Positions 42,532 through 50,873 of a stretch of 64,000 nucleotides of DNA are shown piece after piece. Made by a program: the position numbers and the translations under genes. Source of the stretch: SZUA-430 sp965227535 (GTDB lineage Bacteria; Pseudomonadota; Alphaproteobacteria; Micropepsales; Micropepsaceae); assembly GCA_965227535.1 (NCBI GenBank), contig OZ245761.1:372001-436000 (forward strand). The letters are read 5' to 3'. Position 1 is the first letter of the stretch. Each line of letters begins with the position of its first letter. The notes below the pieces were generated by a model, which did no database searches, was not told the origin of the DNA, and saw only the letters and a list, made by a program, of their open reading frames with translations.

Positions 42532-44286
42532 ATGGTCAATTCCGCCGCGCATAGGTCTTCGGACACCCACCCGATCGACGCCCTCATCGTCGGGGCCGGC
42601 TTTGCGGGCATGTATATGCTGCACAAGCTTCGCGGGCTGGGCATGAACGCGAAGGTGGTCGAAGCCGGCAGTGGTGTTGGCGGCACGTGGTATTGGAACC
42701 GCTATCCGGGCGCGCGGGTCGATATTCAGAGCCTGGAATACAGTTTCGGCTTCGATGAGCGCTTGGAGGCGGAATGGCGCTGGTCGGAGCGCTATGCGCC
42801 GCAGGCCGAATTGCTGCGCTATGCCGAGCACGTGGCCGACCGCTTCGACCTAAAGCGCGACATCCGCTTCGACACGCGCGTCACGGCGGCCCATTGGGAC
42901 GAGGCGGCGCAAGTGTGGCGGGTCGAGACGGACAAGGGAGGACGCACCGACTGCCGTCATTTGATCCTCGCGACCGGATGCTTGTCGATTCCGACCGACG
43001 TAACGTTCCCGGGCTTGGACACATTCAAGGGGCCGATCTACCGCACCTCGCGCTGGCCGCATGAGGGCGTCGACTTCTCGGGGCAGCGCGTGGGGATCAT
43101 CGGCACCGGCTCCTCGGCGATCCAGTCGATTCCGGTGATCGCCGCCGAGGCCGCGCATCTGACGGTATTCCAGCGCACGCCCAATTATTCGATGCCGGCC
43201 CACAACGGCCCCATCCCGCAAGCCGATTTCGAAGCTTGGTCCAAGGACCCGCGCGCGTATCGCGCGGCCTCGAAAGACACGGGCGGTGGCTTTCAGAACG
43301 AAGCCAACACGACCACGCTCGTCACCGAAACGGCGCCGGACGAGGTTCGTGCCGAACTTGAACGCCGTTGGGCGTGGGGCGGATTTCGCATACTCAGCGC
43401 GTTCGCCGACACCGGGATCGACCCGGCCGCCAATCGCATCGTCCAAGACTTCATCGCCGAAAAGATCCGCGCGCAGGTTGTCGATCCGGCTGTCGCCGAT
43501 CTGCTGACGCCCAAGGATCATCCCTTCGGCACCAAGCGGCCGTGCGTCGACACGGGATACTACGCGACCTTCAACCGGCCCAATGTGGAGTTGGTCGACC
43601 TGCGCGCGACGCCGTTGAAGGCTTTCAACGCGAAAGGCATCGCGACCAGCGCGCGGCAGTACGATTTCGACGCCGTCGTGCTCGCCACGGGCTTCGATGC
43701 GATGACCGGCGCTATTGACCGCATCGATCTACGCGGCGTGGGCGGGCGGCGGATCAAGGATCATTGGGCCGAGGGACCGCGCACCTACCTGGGTCTTATG
43801 GTTGCGGGCTTCCCGAACATGTTCACGATCACCGGACCGGGAAGTCCTTCGGTCCTGACCAACATGATCAACTCCATCGAGCAGCACGTCGAATGGATCG
43901 CCGATTGTCTGGTGTCGCTGAGCCGGCGCCAACAAACGAGCATCGAGGCGAGCGCCGAGGCCGAAGCCGCATGGTGCCGACACGTGGCCGAAGCGGTGAC
44001 CCCCACGTTGTTGCCTCAAGCGAACAGCTGGTACATGGGTGCAAACGTGCCGGGCAAGCCGCGCATGTTCATGCCTTATGCGGGCGGCCTCAACAAATAC
44101 ACGGAAATCTGCCGCCAAGTCGCTGCGAAAGAGTATGAGGGCTTTGTCATACGCCAAGGCGACCGCGTGCTGAGCGACTCGCGCGTCTTCACGAGCCATC
44201 CGCCGATGCCCGACATTCCCGCACCGTTGTGGCCCATCATCATCGAGCGCCTGACCGCGGCAGGGCTCATGCCCGCGACGCCGTAG
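42532..44286 (+). CDS. Baeyer-Villiger-type FAD monooxygenase with altered fingerprint
   Basis: 584 residues, the size of cyclohexanone or phenylacetone monooxygenases. FAD site ALIVGAGFAGMYMLHKL, the GGTWYWNRYPGARVDIQSLEYSF segment and NADP site VGIIGTGSSAIQSIP are all standard. The fingerprint reads FKGPIYRTSRWP, with Arg where the His of FxGxxxHxxxWP is expected. The late motif ATGFDAMTGAIDRIDLRG is typical. Start at 42532 follows ACGGA; an upstream extension to 42469 is unlikely. Likely substrate: a cyclic or aryl ketone, unverified. Confidence 0.88.
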   Translation: MVNSAAHRSSDTHPIDALIVGAGFAGMYMLHKLRGLGMNAKVVEAGSGVGGTWYWNRYPGARVDIQSLEYSFGFDERLEAEWRWSERYAPQAELLRYAEHVADRFDLKRDIRFDTRVTAAHWDEAAQVWRVETDKGGRTDCRHLILATGCLSIPTDVTFPGLDTFKGPIYRTSRWPHEGVDFSGQRVGIIGTGSSAIQSIPVIAAEAAHLTVFQRTPNYSMPAHNGPIPQADFEAWSKDPRAYRAASKDTGGGFQNEANTTTLVTETAPDEVRAELERRWAWGGFRILSAFADTGIDPAANRIVQDFIAEKIRAQVVDPAVADLLTPKDHPFGTKRPCVDTGYYATFNRPNVELVDLRATPLKAFNAKGIATSARQYDFDAVVLATGFDAMTGAIDRIDLRGVGGRRIKDHWAEGPRTYLGLMVAGFPNMFTITGPGSPSVLTNMINSIEQHVEWIADCLVSLSRRQQTSIEASAEAEAAWCRHVAEAVTPTLLPQANSWYMGANVPGKPRMFMPYAGGLNKYTEICRQVAAKEYEGFVIRQGDRVLSDSRVFTSHPPMPDIPAPLWPIIIERLTAAGLMPATP

Positions 44287-44432
44287 CGCGATTACCGACG
44301 ATTTTCGCGGCGTCGGCGAGTTCGATGCCGATTTCAGTCAGCTCTCCGGATCAATACGTGCTAACGGAATTGCGTGCGTTTCACCGGGACGCCGAAAGCA
44401 GGTCCAAGTTTCGCTCGGTCGACTAGGGGCTC

Positions 44433-45083
44433 ATGTGCTTTTCGGCCGAAGCCAGTTTCCTCGCAGCGGCGGTCACGGGCGCCGCCGGCGTCGTGGCGCT
44501 AACTAGGGTTAGCAAGGCGAGAGAAGTACCGCTCGCTCTCATTCCGCTCGCCTTCGCGACGCAGCAGCTGATGGAGGGCGGTTTGTGGCTGACCCTTCCG
44601 GTCGCGCCCGCAGGAGGCTTGTCGTCGTTCCTGACCCAGGCGTTCCTTGTTTACGGGCTGGCGTTCTGGCCCGTCTTCGCACCGTTCGCGGCATGGTCGA
44701 TCGAAACAGCGCCGCGGCGACGCACCGCGATCGCCGTCTGCATGGTCCTGGGCGCGGCGCTGGCGATTTACCTCACGACCACGGTGCTGACCGTGCAGCA
44801 CACGTCCTGCATCAGCGGCGGACATATCCTCTATTCGGTAGAGACTGGATCGCCGCTGTCGTTGGGGCTTCTCTATTTGCTCGCGACCGGCGTTGCCCTT
44901 GCCATCTCGTCCCACCGCGCGGTGGCGCTGCTGGGAGCGATCGTCATTGTCGGCTCCGTGACGGCGCATTTCTTCTATTGGAACGCGTTCATCTCGGTGT
45001 GGTGCTTCTTCGCCGCCGCCGCCAGCGGTGTGATCGTGTTCCATTTTGAACGCGCGCGCATGGCCCGCCGTGCCGCCGCCTGA
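44433..45083 (+). CDS. MCFSA-motif membrane protein (DUF6629-like)
   Basis: 216 residues beginning MCFSAEASFLAAAV, the hallmark N-terminus of a widespread membrane family of unknown function. About six or seven helices follow, with FATQQLMEGGLWL in the second. A pair of Cys/His positions (VQHTSCISGGHILY) lies in a loop. It stands alone between the monooxygenase and repeat copy B. Confidence 0.8.
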   Translation: MCFSAEASFLAAAVTGAAGVVALTRVSKAREVPLALIPLAFATQQLMEGGLWLTLPVAPAGGLSSFLTQAFLVYGLAFWPVFAPFAAWSIETAPRRRTAIAVCMVLGAALAIYLTTTVLTVQHTSCISGGHILYSVETGSPLSLGLLYLLATGVALAISSHRAVALLGAIVIVGSVTAHFFYWNAFISVWCFFAAAASGVIVFHFERARMARRAAA

Positions 45084-45099
45084 GTCAAACCCCTACACC

Positions 45100-45757
45100 T
45101 TCAATCGCGATAGGCAGGCCGAAGAGTCTTAAGGCGCCCCAGCAGCATACCGTCTGACAGGGCCTTCTTGTGGCCGGCGCGACCCCGCGGCGAGAAGATC
45201 GGCAAGGTGAAGCCTTTGCGCGAGCGCGGTTGCTCCTTGGCCTTCTTCGTGCGCAGCGCGGTCTCCGCTTCTCGCCAGCGCTGGTCGAAAGCCAAGTCTT
45301 TGACACGGCGGCGGTAGAGTGCCTGCCGCGAGCAACCGGCGGTGCGGCACGCGCGGGACACCGGCTCGCCCTGTTCAAGCGCGGCGAAAAAAGCGCTCAT
45401 CGCTTCGCCGGACACTTTGCGATGTGCGGGCATCTTTGTCGCTCCTAAGCGGCATTCGAAACGGTTGGAACTGGCGGAGTTATGCGGATTGAAGGTTGAC
45501 ATGCGGCACAGGCGTCGCGTGTCCCACTTCGCTGTCCCACATTGTCCCACAAATCCGGTCTCAGGCGGTCGAGGCCTCGCGGACCGGTGCGCGCGTGTCA
45601 CGGTCACGCGCCCATCGCAGAAGGCGCAAAAAAACCGGGTGGTACGACACCCGGACGCAACTTCTCACGATACGTTTGAAGAGCGCCGAATATCGCAGAA
45701 AGCGCAGAAAAAGTCCAGAAGAAACACCGTCGAAGCCACCTCGCGTCGGCCGAGTTT
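45100..45757. repeat. 660-bp dispersed repeat, copy B
   Basis: Second copy of the 30529-31188 repeat, same orientation, 14.6 kb away. It starts at TTCAATCGCGATAGG and ends at CGTCGGCCGAGTTT. It includes the HTH gene, the three TGTCCCAC boxes (45520-45527, 45533-45540, 45543-45550) and the conserved tail. The flanks of A and B are unrelated, so the ends are real element boundaries. Confidence 0.8.
45101..45433 (-). CDS. Small HTH protein, copy B
   Basis: 110 residues, start ATG 45433 with TAGGAGC upstream. Nearly identical to copy A: changes include A9G, V12M, H21Q, A30T and VEE to AKE near residue 68. Most are mild, and the HTH (EPVSRACRTAGCSRQALYRRR) is intact in both, pointing to maintained function. 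See copy A for what it may be. A longer in-frame start at 45607 would run through the box region and is not supported. Confidence 0.6.
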   Translation of the reverse strand: MPAHRKVSGEAMSAFFAALEQGEPVSRACRTAGCSRQALYRRRVKDLAFDQRWREAETALRTKKAKEQPRSRKGFTLPIFSPRGRAGHKKALSDGMLLGRLKTLRPAYRD

Positions 45758-46181
45758 TCTCCCACACAATCCGGCCGTACGTCGCTGTCAACCGCTTCAG
45801 CTCGGGAACGGCCGGATCGCCTCGAAACCTGCCGCTCGTCGAACAACTGCGGTACGGCTTGAATTCGCCGAAGTGCGTCATTGGCCGAGCGCTCGCCGCA
45901 GCAGTAACCATCATTGAAGATCGCACGTTCCACGACTCTGGCAAGCGGCAGCGTCCTATCCGTTCGTCGAGAACGGCAACGCAACAAAGCCCCCTTATCC
46001 CGTCCATGCGGCCCGGTTGCATGAACAGTTCCCAGCGCCGCGCGCACGTCTTCGTGTTGTGCCACCAATTGGGCATGGAGAGAGCCAATTGTCGGCATTA
46101 CTCCGTAGCTTGACGTTTTCGCCACGCAACGAAGCGGGGGCGGCGCGGGTTTACCTTTGACGTAACGAAAGGAAACCCGTG
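45758..46181. other. Intergenic, 424 bp, no gene supported
   Basis: Follows repeat copy B and precedes the repeat-protein gene. Open frames exist on both strands, but all run on into the repeat and none has a ribosome site or recognisable motif. A decayed gene on the minus strand is possible. The AAAGGA ribosome site for the next gene is at 46168-46173. Confidence 0.4.
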
Positions 46182-47174
46182 ATGAATAAACTCACCATGA
46201 GCCTCCTTGCCGCCAGCGCCTTGTGCGCGGTTGGCACGGTGGCGGTGTCGATGCCCGCTGCGGCACGTGACAGAGACAACGTATCCGTCTCCGTCTCGTT
46301 CGGCGGCGCGGCTTTTGGCTATCAAGACGGCTACTACGACAACGACCGTCGCTGGCACGAATGGCGTGACGACGACGAACGCGCCTGGTACCAAGAAAAT
46401 TACGGCCCGACCTATTACGGGATGAGCCGCTATGACGACCGCGATGACTATCGGCGCGATTGGCGCGAAGGCCGGCGTGCGGATTGGCGCAGCGGCGACG
46501 CAGACTTCTCCATCTCGCTGGGCAACGTCGTGTTCGGATACGAAGACGGCTACTACGACAACGGCCGGCGCTGGCACGGTTGGCGAAGCGACAACGAACG
46601 CCGCTGGTATCAGCAAAACCGCCGCGATTCCTATCATCACATGAGCCGTTACCGCGATAGCGATCGCTATCGCCGCGATTGGCGCGAAGGCCGGCGCGCG
46701 GACTGGCGCAGCGGCGACGCAGACTTCTCCATCTCGCTGGGCAACGTCGTGTTCGGATACGAAGACGGCTACTACGACAACGGCCGCCGCTGGCACGGTT
46801 GGCGAAGCGACAACGAACGCCGCTGGTACCAGCAAAACCGCCGCGATTCCTATTATCACATGAGCCGTTACCGGGATCGCGATCGCTATCGCCGCGATTG
46901 GCGCTACGGCAGGCGCGCTGACTGGCGCGGCGGCGGCGACGTGGACTTCTCCATTTCGCTCGGCAACGTCGTGTTCGGATATGAGGACGGCTACTACGAC
47001 AATGGCCGCCGCTGGCACAGCTGGCGCAATGACAATGAGCGCCGCTGGTATCAGCAGAACCGCCGGCAGTCCTACCATCACATGAGGCGTGACCGGGACG
47101 GTGACCGCGATCGCCGCGATTGGCGCGAAGGCCGGCGCAACGACTGGCGCTCAAACGGTTACGACCGTGACTAG
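46182..47174 (+). CDS. Exported tandem-repeat protein rich in Tyr, Arg and Trp
   Basis: 330 residues from ATG 46182 (AAAGGA 8 bases upstream; a GTG at 46179 is also in frame). After a signal peptide (NKLTMSLLAASALCAVGTVAVSMPAAA) the protein is four tandem units of about 73 residues. Each starts with a beta-like strand (DFSISLGNVVFGY), then EDGYYDNGRRWHGWR, ERRWYQQNRR and a run of YR/DR. Single-unit relatives with GYxDGYWD-type motifs are common small secreted proteins in alphaproteobacteria. Function unknown. A strong terminator follows. Confidence 0.75.
   Translation: MNKLTMSLLAASALCAVGTVAVSMPAAARDRDNVSVSVSFGGAAFGYQDGYYDNDRRWHEWRDDDERAWYQENYGPTYYGMSRYDDRDDYRRDWREGRRADWRSGDADFSISLGNVVFGYEDGYYDNGRRWHGWRSDNERRWYQQNRRDSYHHMSRYRDSDRYRRDWREGRRADWRSGDADFSISLGNVVFGYEDGYYDNGRRWHGWRSDNERRWYQQNRRDSYYHMSRYRDRDRYRRDWRYGRRADWRGGGDVDFSISLGNVVFGYEDGYYDNGRRWHSWRNDNERRWYQQNRRQSYHHMRRDRDGDRDRRDWREGRRNDWRSNGYDRD
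46284..47160 (+). repeat. Four in-frame tandem repeats (219-222 bp)
   Basis: Units begin about 46284, 46503, 46722 and 46944. Units 2 and 3 are nearly identical at DNA level, unit 4 is slightly diverged and unit 1 is clearly older. This indicates recent expansion by unequal crossing-over inside the gene. Spacing is a multiple of three, so copy number can change without frameshift. Confidence 0.85.
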
Positions 47175-47191
47175 GTAAAGGTCGTTCTGAT

Positions 47192-47224
47192 CCCCCGTTG
47201 CCGCAAGGCAGCGGGGGAATTTTC
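47192..47224. terminator. Strong terminator with GCAA tetraloop
   Basis: CCCCCGTTGCC (47192-47202), tetraloop GCAA, GGCAGCGGGGG (47207-47217): 11 bp with one G-T wobble, followed by AATTTTC. It terminates the repeat-protein gene and lies just before the stop of the convergent response-regulator gene. Confidence 0.85.
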
Positions 47225-47651
47225 AAACCGATCCCGCGCCCGCTTTGCCCGGTGTAAGAACGCTAAGCAGAGCGGTTTCGACATGCGCCGACATGTAAGG
47301 CTTAGTGAACCGTGGTAAACTCCGGTATCTCTCGGCGATGACTTCCGGGCCGTATCCGGTCGTGATGATGAACGGTATGTCGCGCGCGCTGAGCGCGTCC
47401 ATCAAGGCGTCGGCCGGTTCTCCGGCCAAGTTCAGGTCGACGATGGCGGCGTCGAACGTATCGCTGGCGACAAGGGCCAACGCGGTCCCGACGCGTGAGG
47501 CGGCCACCCAGGACGCGCCGAGCGCATCAACCATGTCGGTGAGGCCAAGCGCGATGAGCATCTCGTCCTCGACGATGAGAACGCGGTGACCGGATGATTT
47601 CGCTTGTTCGAAGGCAAGAACGTTGGACGCTTCGAGTGCTAATTGGTTCAA
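47223..47651 (-). CDS. Single-domain response regulator
   Basis: 142 residues, only a receiver domain: acidic pair in VLIVEDEMLIALGLTDMV, phospho-acceptor Asp in FDAAIVDLNLAG, Thr in PFIITTGYG and Lys in RFTKPYMSAHVE. There is no output domain, so it acts by protein interaction in a phosphorelay, as is common beside HWE/HisKA_2 kinases in alphaproteobacteria. No kinase gene is adjacent. A second such regulator is at 49989-50432. Confidence 0.9.
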   Translation of the reverse strand: MNQLALEASNVLAFEQAKSSGHRVLIVEDEMLIALGLTDMVDALGASWVAASRVGTALALVASDTFDAAIVDLNLAGEPADALMDALSARDIPFIITTGYGPEVIAERYRSLPRFTKPYMSAHVETALLSVLTPGKAGAGSV

Positions 47652-47838
47652 GACATACTCTCCTACATCTTACAGCCCTTCCCGACTGAACCACGTCGGA
47701 CACACGAAAACCGTACGCTACCGCGCACTTCGGGATGCCATAGCGCCCCAGCCGCGCCCTCGGAAAGCCGGCTAAACGGCGGGAATCAAGCCCGGGCGGT
47801 ACGCGCCGAACAGCCTACGATATTCGCCAGTCACCGCC

Positions 47839-48297
47839 TCATAGCACTCGCACGGCGCATCCTCGAAGCCCGGTACGGTTAAGGATCGTGATGCGCCCGT
47901 GCTGATAACGGATGACGCGAATCTTCACGAAGCCGTCGATCAGGCGCTTGTTGTGGCGCTCGGCCTTGCCGGTGTCGCGGCAGTCCCAGCTGATGTCGTG
48001 ATGAAGAAACGCGAGGCCGAGTTTTGCGCGCCAGCGTGTATGACGGTGCCCATCCAATAGTCGAATATTTGCGGCGCGGGCTCGCCATCGCGTTGCGTGG
48101 GGTATCATCGCCCTTCAGAAGCTTGTCGAAGAACGCGCGCGCCGCAGCGTTCGCGCCCTCGCGGGCGGTGGCCTCGATGTCCTCATCCGCAAGGCACACG
48201 GGCGCATCGACGCCAGCGTCGCGATTCATCAGTCCACTGAAGAATAAGGCGGCGGCGGCGAGCGCCACGGCTCACAAAAATATCGCGACCGTCCGCA
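47839..48297 (-). pseudogene. Decayed gene for an exported protein
   Basis: From ATG 48297 the frame reads MRTVAIFL, then TGA, then AVALAAAALFFSGLMNRDAG: a signal peptide cut by an in-frame stop. The frame continues (CLADEDIEATAREGANAAARAFFDKLLKGD) to about 48080. Protein-like sequence then continues in another frame (AKLGLAFLHHDISWDCRDTGKAERHNKRLIDGFVKIRV) to a stop at 47839. One stop plus one frameshift in a single gene is the simplest reading. Original function unknown. Confidence 0.6.
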
Positions 48298-48374
48298 TGC
48301 GCGCCCCTGTCGATGTCTGATGGTAGCACGATATTGGTTTCCTCACACGCTGAAGCGGGTGAGAAAGAGTACAT

Positions 48375-49013
48375 TTATGGGCCGACGGGATCGGGGACGC
48401 CCTTCTTGCCGCACTTTCTTAGATCGAAGTGATAGGTGAGGCCTCGCTCGGACGCGCCGTCGATCGAGTCGAGGGCGACCATGGAGTCCGCCGGCTCGCG
48501 GCGCGTTTGCAGTTCGAGCACGGCCGCGACGTTCAAGACCGTGTCGCCGCCGCAGCCCAGGCGCTTCATCAGTCCGCGGCCGATCTTTTCGGTGAAGAGG
48601 AATTCGCCGTCGTATTCGCCCTGGAGCTTGCCGCTATGACGCCGGCGCTTGTCGGAAGAGCCGACGCTGTATTCCACGTTCAAGTGCGAGCGTTGTCCGG
48701 CGGACAGGCGCGCGAATCCTCTGTAGTCGACGCGGTAGACGCCCAAGGAATGGTCCTGCGGAATATCGAGTTCGACCGCGACGTTGCACGTACGCCGCTC
48801 GATCCCACGGTCCGCGCCGGCCGGGGCCGTGATCGAGAAGTTGTCGAAGAGAATGCTGATTGCGATGCCGTCGGGCGAGGTGACGGCGGAATATGTTCCC
48901 GCCGCGCAGCCGTTCGAGACGATGGTTCCCTTGTCGCGCCAGCCGCGCGCCTCGGCCTGAGATGCTATGAGGACGAGGAAAGTAGATACGAAAAAGGCAG
49001 CCGACCGTAGCAT
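48375..49013 (-). CDS. Exported DUF4360-like protein 1
   Basis: 212 residues from ATG 49013 (GGAG 9 bases upstream; GTG 49022 possible). Signal peptide (LRSAAFFVSTFLVLIASQAEA). The DUF4360 pattern is visible: SNGCAAGTYSAVTSPDGIAISILFDNFSI, RRTCNVAVELDIPQDHSLGVYRVDYRGFARL, and Cys near the end (RLGCGG, LRKCGK). Four Cys suggest two disulfides. It is a paralogue of the next upstream gene, and both are probably secreted. Function unknown. Confidence 0.75.
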   Translation of the reverse strand: MLRSAAFFVSTFLVLIASQAEARGWRDKGTIVSNGCAAGTYSAVTSPDGIAISILFDNFSITAPAGADRGIERRTCNVAVELDIPQDHSLGVYRVDYRGFARLSAGQRSHLNVEYSVGSSDKRRRHSGKLQGEYDGEFLFTEKIGRGLMKRLGCGGDTVLNVAAVLELQTRREPADSMVALDSIDGASERGLTYHFDLRKCGKKGVPDPVGP

Positions 49014-49070
49014 GTGACGCACTCCTAGGTTCAGGCCGGCACCGGCCGGCTGCCTTTTGGTTTCAGGCGA

Positions 49071-49670
49071 TTAACGGCACGGACGGAATTTAAGATGATA
49101 GATGATGGCGGCGTTGATGTCTTCGCTGTCCACGGTCGCTTGCGCTTCCGCGTTGTTGGCCGTCTGGATGCGCATGCTGGTGTTCGTGCGCAGATTGACG
49201 TCCGCACCGCAGGCCGACCAGACCAGAGATTCCGCCACAAGTTCGTTGGTGATCGTGTAATCGGAATCGAGTTCGCCGTAGAACGTCCTTCTGAAGGCAG
49301 GTCCGCGGCCGCCCGCGAAGAAATATTCGACGTTGAACTGCGACGTCGCCCGGCGCGGCAAGCGATTGAAACCGCGGTAGTCGATCGCGAGGATGGCGAC
49401 GCTATACCCGTTCGGCACCGAAACCGGGATCGCGACGTTGCAACTCTTGCGGTCGAAGGATCTGCCCGTCGTGCCGCCAGCCGAAACCTCGTACTGGTCG
49501 AACAGCAAGCTCAGCGATTTCGCGTCGGGGCTCAGCGTGGTTGAAACGCTGCCCGCGGGACAACCCGAACCGCCGTAGCCCGGAATTCCCAAAGCGATGT
49601 CATCTGCGCTCGCGGGCGCGGCAATAGCCAATGCGCCGAGAGCGGCCAAAGCGGCCAAACGTCTACTCAT
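49071..49670 (-). CDS. Exported DUF4360-like protein 2
   Basis: 199 residues from ATG 49670 with GAGGAG upstream. Signal peptide SRRLAALAALGALAIAAPASA, then the family core GSGCPAGSVSTTLSPDAKSLSLLFDQYEV, RKSCNVAIPVSVPNGYSVAILAIDYRGFNRL. The same four-Cys layout as its neighbour (SACGAD, KFRPCR end) shows a tandem duplication. It lies 57 bases upstream of paralogue 1 on the same strand, so they are likely co-expressed. Confidence 0.78.
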   Translation of the reverse strand: MSRRLAALAALGALAIAAPASADDIALGIPGYGGSGCPAGSVSTTLSPDAKSLSLLFDQYEVSAGGTTGRSFDRKSCNVAIPVSVPNGYSVAILAIDYRGFNRLPRRATSQFNVEYFFAGGRGPAFRRTFYGELDSDYTITNELVAESLVWSACGADVNLRTNTSMRIQTANNAEAQATVDSEDINAAIIYHLKFRPCR

Positions 49671-49988
49671 GTCGGTATCTCCTCGATTCAATCGCCAAAA
49701 GCAGCGACGCCGCCTTTCTGAGGCAGCGGGGTTGAACTCATACTGAAGGTGGCCGTCAGCCGCCGTTCATGTTGCAGAACGCGCGCGCAGTTCCGTTGGG
49801 GGGGGCGGCTAGTTGTGCAGTTCGTAGCGGATGAGCAGGGCTACGGTTTGGGTTTGCCAGTCGATGGCGGGAGTGCCCGGCGCGGTTTTCGTCGTCGCCT
49901 TGCATGGGTGCAACGAAGCGTTGCGCCCTGATCATTCATGCATACGCGTTGGATCGACGGATCCGCGCGGGGCAATTGCTCGACCAGC
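49671..49988. other. Intergenic, 318 bp, no gene seen
   Basis: Upstream of the DUF4360 pair and downstream of the second response regulator. Contains a G-run at about 49799-49804 but no hairpin terminator, repeat or protein-like frame that I could support. Confidence 0.4.
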
Positions 49989-50432
49989 CTACGACCCAGG
50001 AGCCTTCGCGCGTCGTATCAGATCCGCGACGATCGGCAACACTTTGTCGGCACGAAATGGCTTTGCAAGTGTGGCGTCCGCTCCCATGCCGCGCGCCATC
50101 GTGAGGTAGGTTTCGGGCCCCACGGTTCCCCCGCCGCTTATCGCAAGAATCTGCACGTTGGGAAAACGTTCCTTTACAAGCGCGATAGTCTCAATGCCTT
50201 CGTGGTCCGGCATGATAATGTCGAGCACCGCAACAGCCGCCGCCGATCGCTCGATTTCCCTAAGACCGGCCTTCCCGTCGTGCGCCTGCGAGGTCTGATA
50301 GCCTGCGCTCTCGAGCATGCTGCAGATCGTTTGCCGAACAGTCGGATCATCGTCGACAACGCACACGGTCGTCCGCACCGAAGTGATCGGCGCGTCCAAT
50401 TCGCTTGGCGGGAACGGCGATTGACTGTCCAT
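49989..50432 (-). CDS. Single-domain response regulator
   Basis: 147 residues from ATG 50432. Receiver motifs are complete: VCVVDDDPTVRQTI (acidic pocket), AVLDIIMPDHEG (phospho-Asp), LAISGGG (Thr replaced by Ser), TLAKPFRADKVL (Lys). A 25-residue N-terminal tail precedes it. The frame continues upstream to 50705 without protein character. Not closely similar to the regulator at 47223. Partner kinase not in the window. Confidence 0.88.
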   Translation of the reverse strand: MDSQSPFPPSELDAPITSVRTTVCVVDDDPTVRQTICSMLESAGYQTSQAHDGKAGLREIERSAAAVAVLDIIMPDHEGIETIALVKERFPNVQILAISGGGTVGPETYLTMARGMGADATLAKPFRADKVLPIVADLIRRAKAPGS

Positions 50433-50712
50433 CGTGCGAAGTCCGGTGGGTGCGCAAACGAAGCGCGATTTATCGAACCAAATAAGAGAACGCACGGTAA
50501 AGAAGGGAACTGTCAGCCCCGCTAGCGTGCCGACATCGCCGCGCGGTGACGCCTGCTGTTTCGCGAACGGTGGCGCGCGCCGTGTGATAAAAATCACTTC
50601 AGTGATCGCTCTGCCGGCACATCGCCTCGATCGCGCATCGCCGCAGGCGTTGCCGAAATCGGAAACGAAACCCAAGCCGCGCCCGTCCTTAAGGGGCCGG
50701 ATCAATCGCCGA
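50433..50712. other. Spacer before gene fragments
   Basis: 280 bases, with the promoter region of the response regulator at one end. It contains no intact gene and leads into the DUF1365 fragment at 50713. Confidence 0.4.
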
Positions 50713-50790
50713 AAGTGATCGCCCTAATCCACCGGCAGGCGATCAGGCTGATGCTGAAAGGCGTGACGTATCATAATCACGCGAAGGCCG
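50713..50790 (+). pseudogene. DUF1365 C-terminal fragment
   Basis: Translates as KVIALIHRQAIRLMLKGVTYHNHAK, corresponding to KVIALIHWQAIRLMMKGVKYNDHAV at the end of the intact DUF1365 at 29197-29949. DNA identity over this stretch is roughly 80%. The rest of the gene is missing and the upstream sequence is unrelated. Confidence 0.75.
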
Positions 50791-50815
50791 TTGCGCAGCC
50801 TTCAAAGCAAGGAAT

Positions 50816-50873
50816 TACGGGGACAGGTGACAATCTCGAGCGACTGGTCGTGAGCGTTTTACGTGTCCCCGTA
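50816..50873. repeat. REP-like palindrome
   Basis: TACGGGGACAGGT (50816-50828) and ACGTGTCCCCGTA (50861-50873) are inverted complements with one mismatch. They enclose ATCTCGAGCGACTGG, which recurs at about 57888-57902 after a similar GGGACACGTG. This is the style of widespread REP-type elements. It supplies the last codons and stop of the truncated gene at 50859. Confidence 0.65.

Noticed and set aside
45561..46125. Two overlapping minus-strand frames of about 175 codons between repeat copy B and the repeat protein
   Set aside because: No ribosome site, no recognisable domain, and both run into the non-coding tail of the 660-bp repeat.
46098..47081. Long antisense frame (327 codons, Ala/Val/Ile-rich) opposite the tandem-repeat gene
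   Set aside because: It mirrors the 73-residue repeats of the plus-strand gene, has no ribosome site, and the plus strand has signal peptide, ribosome site and terminator.
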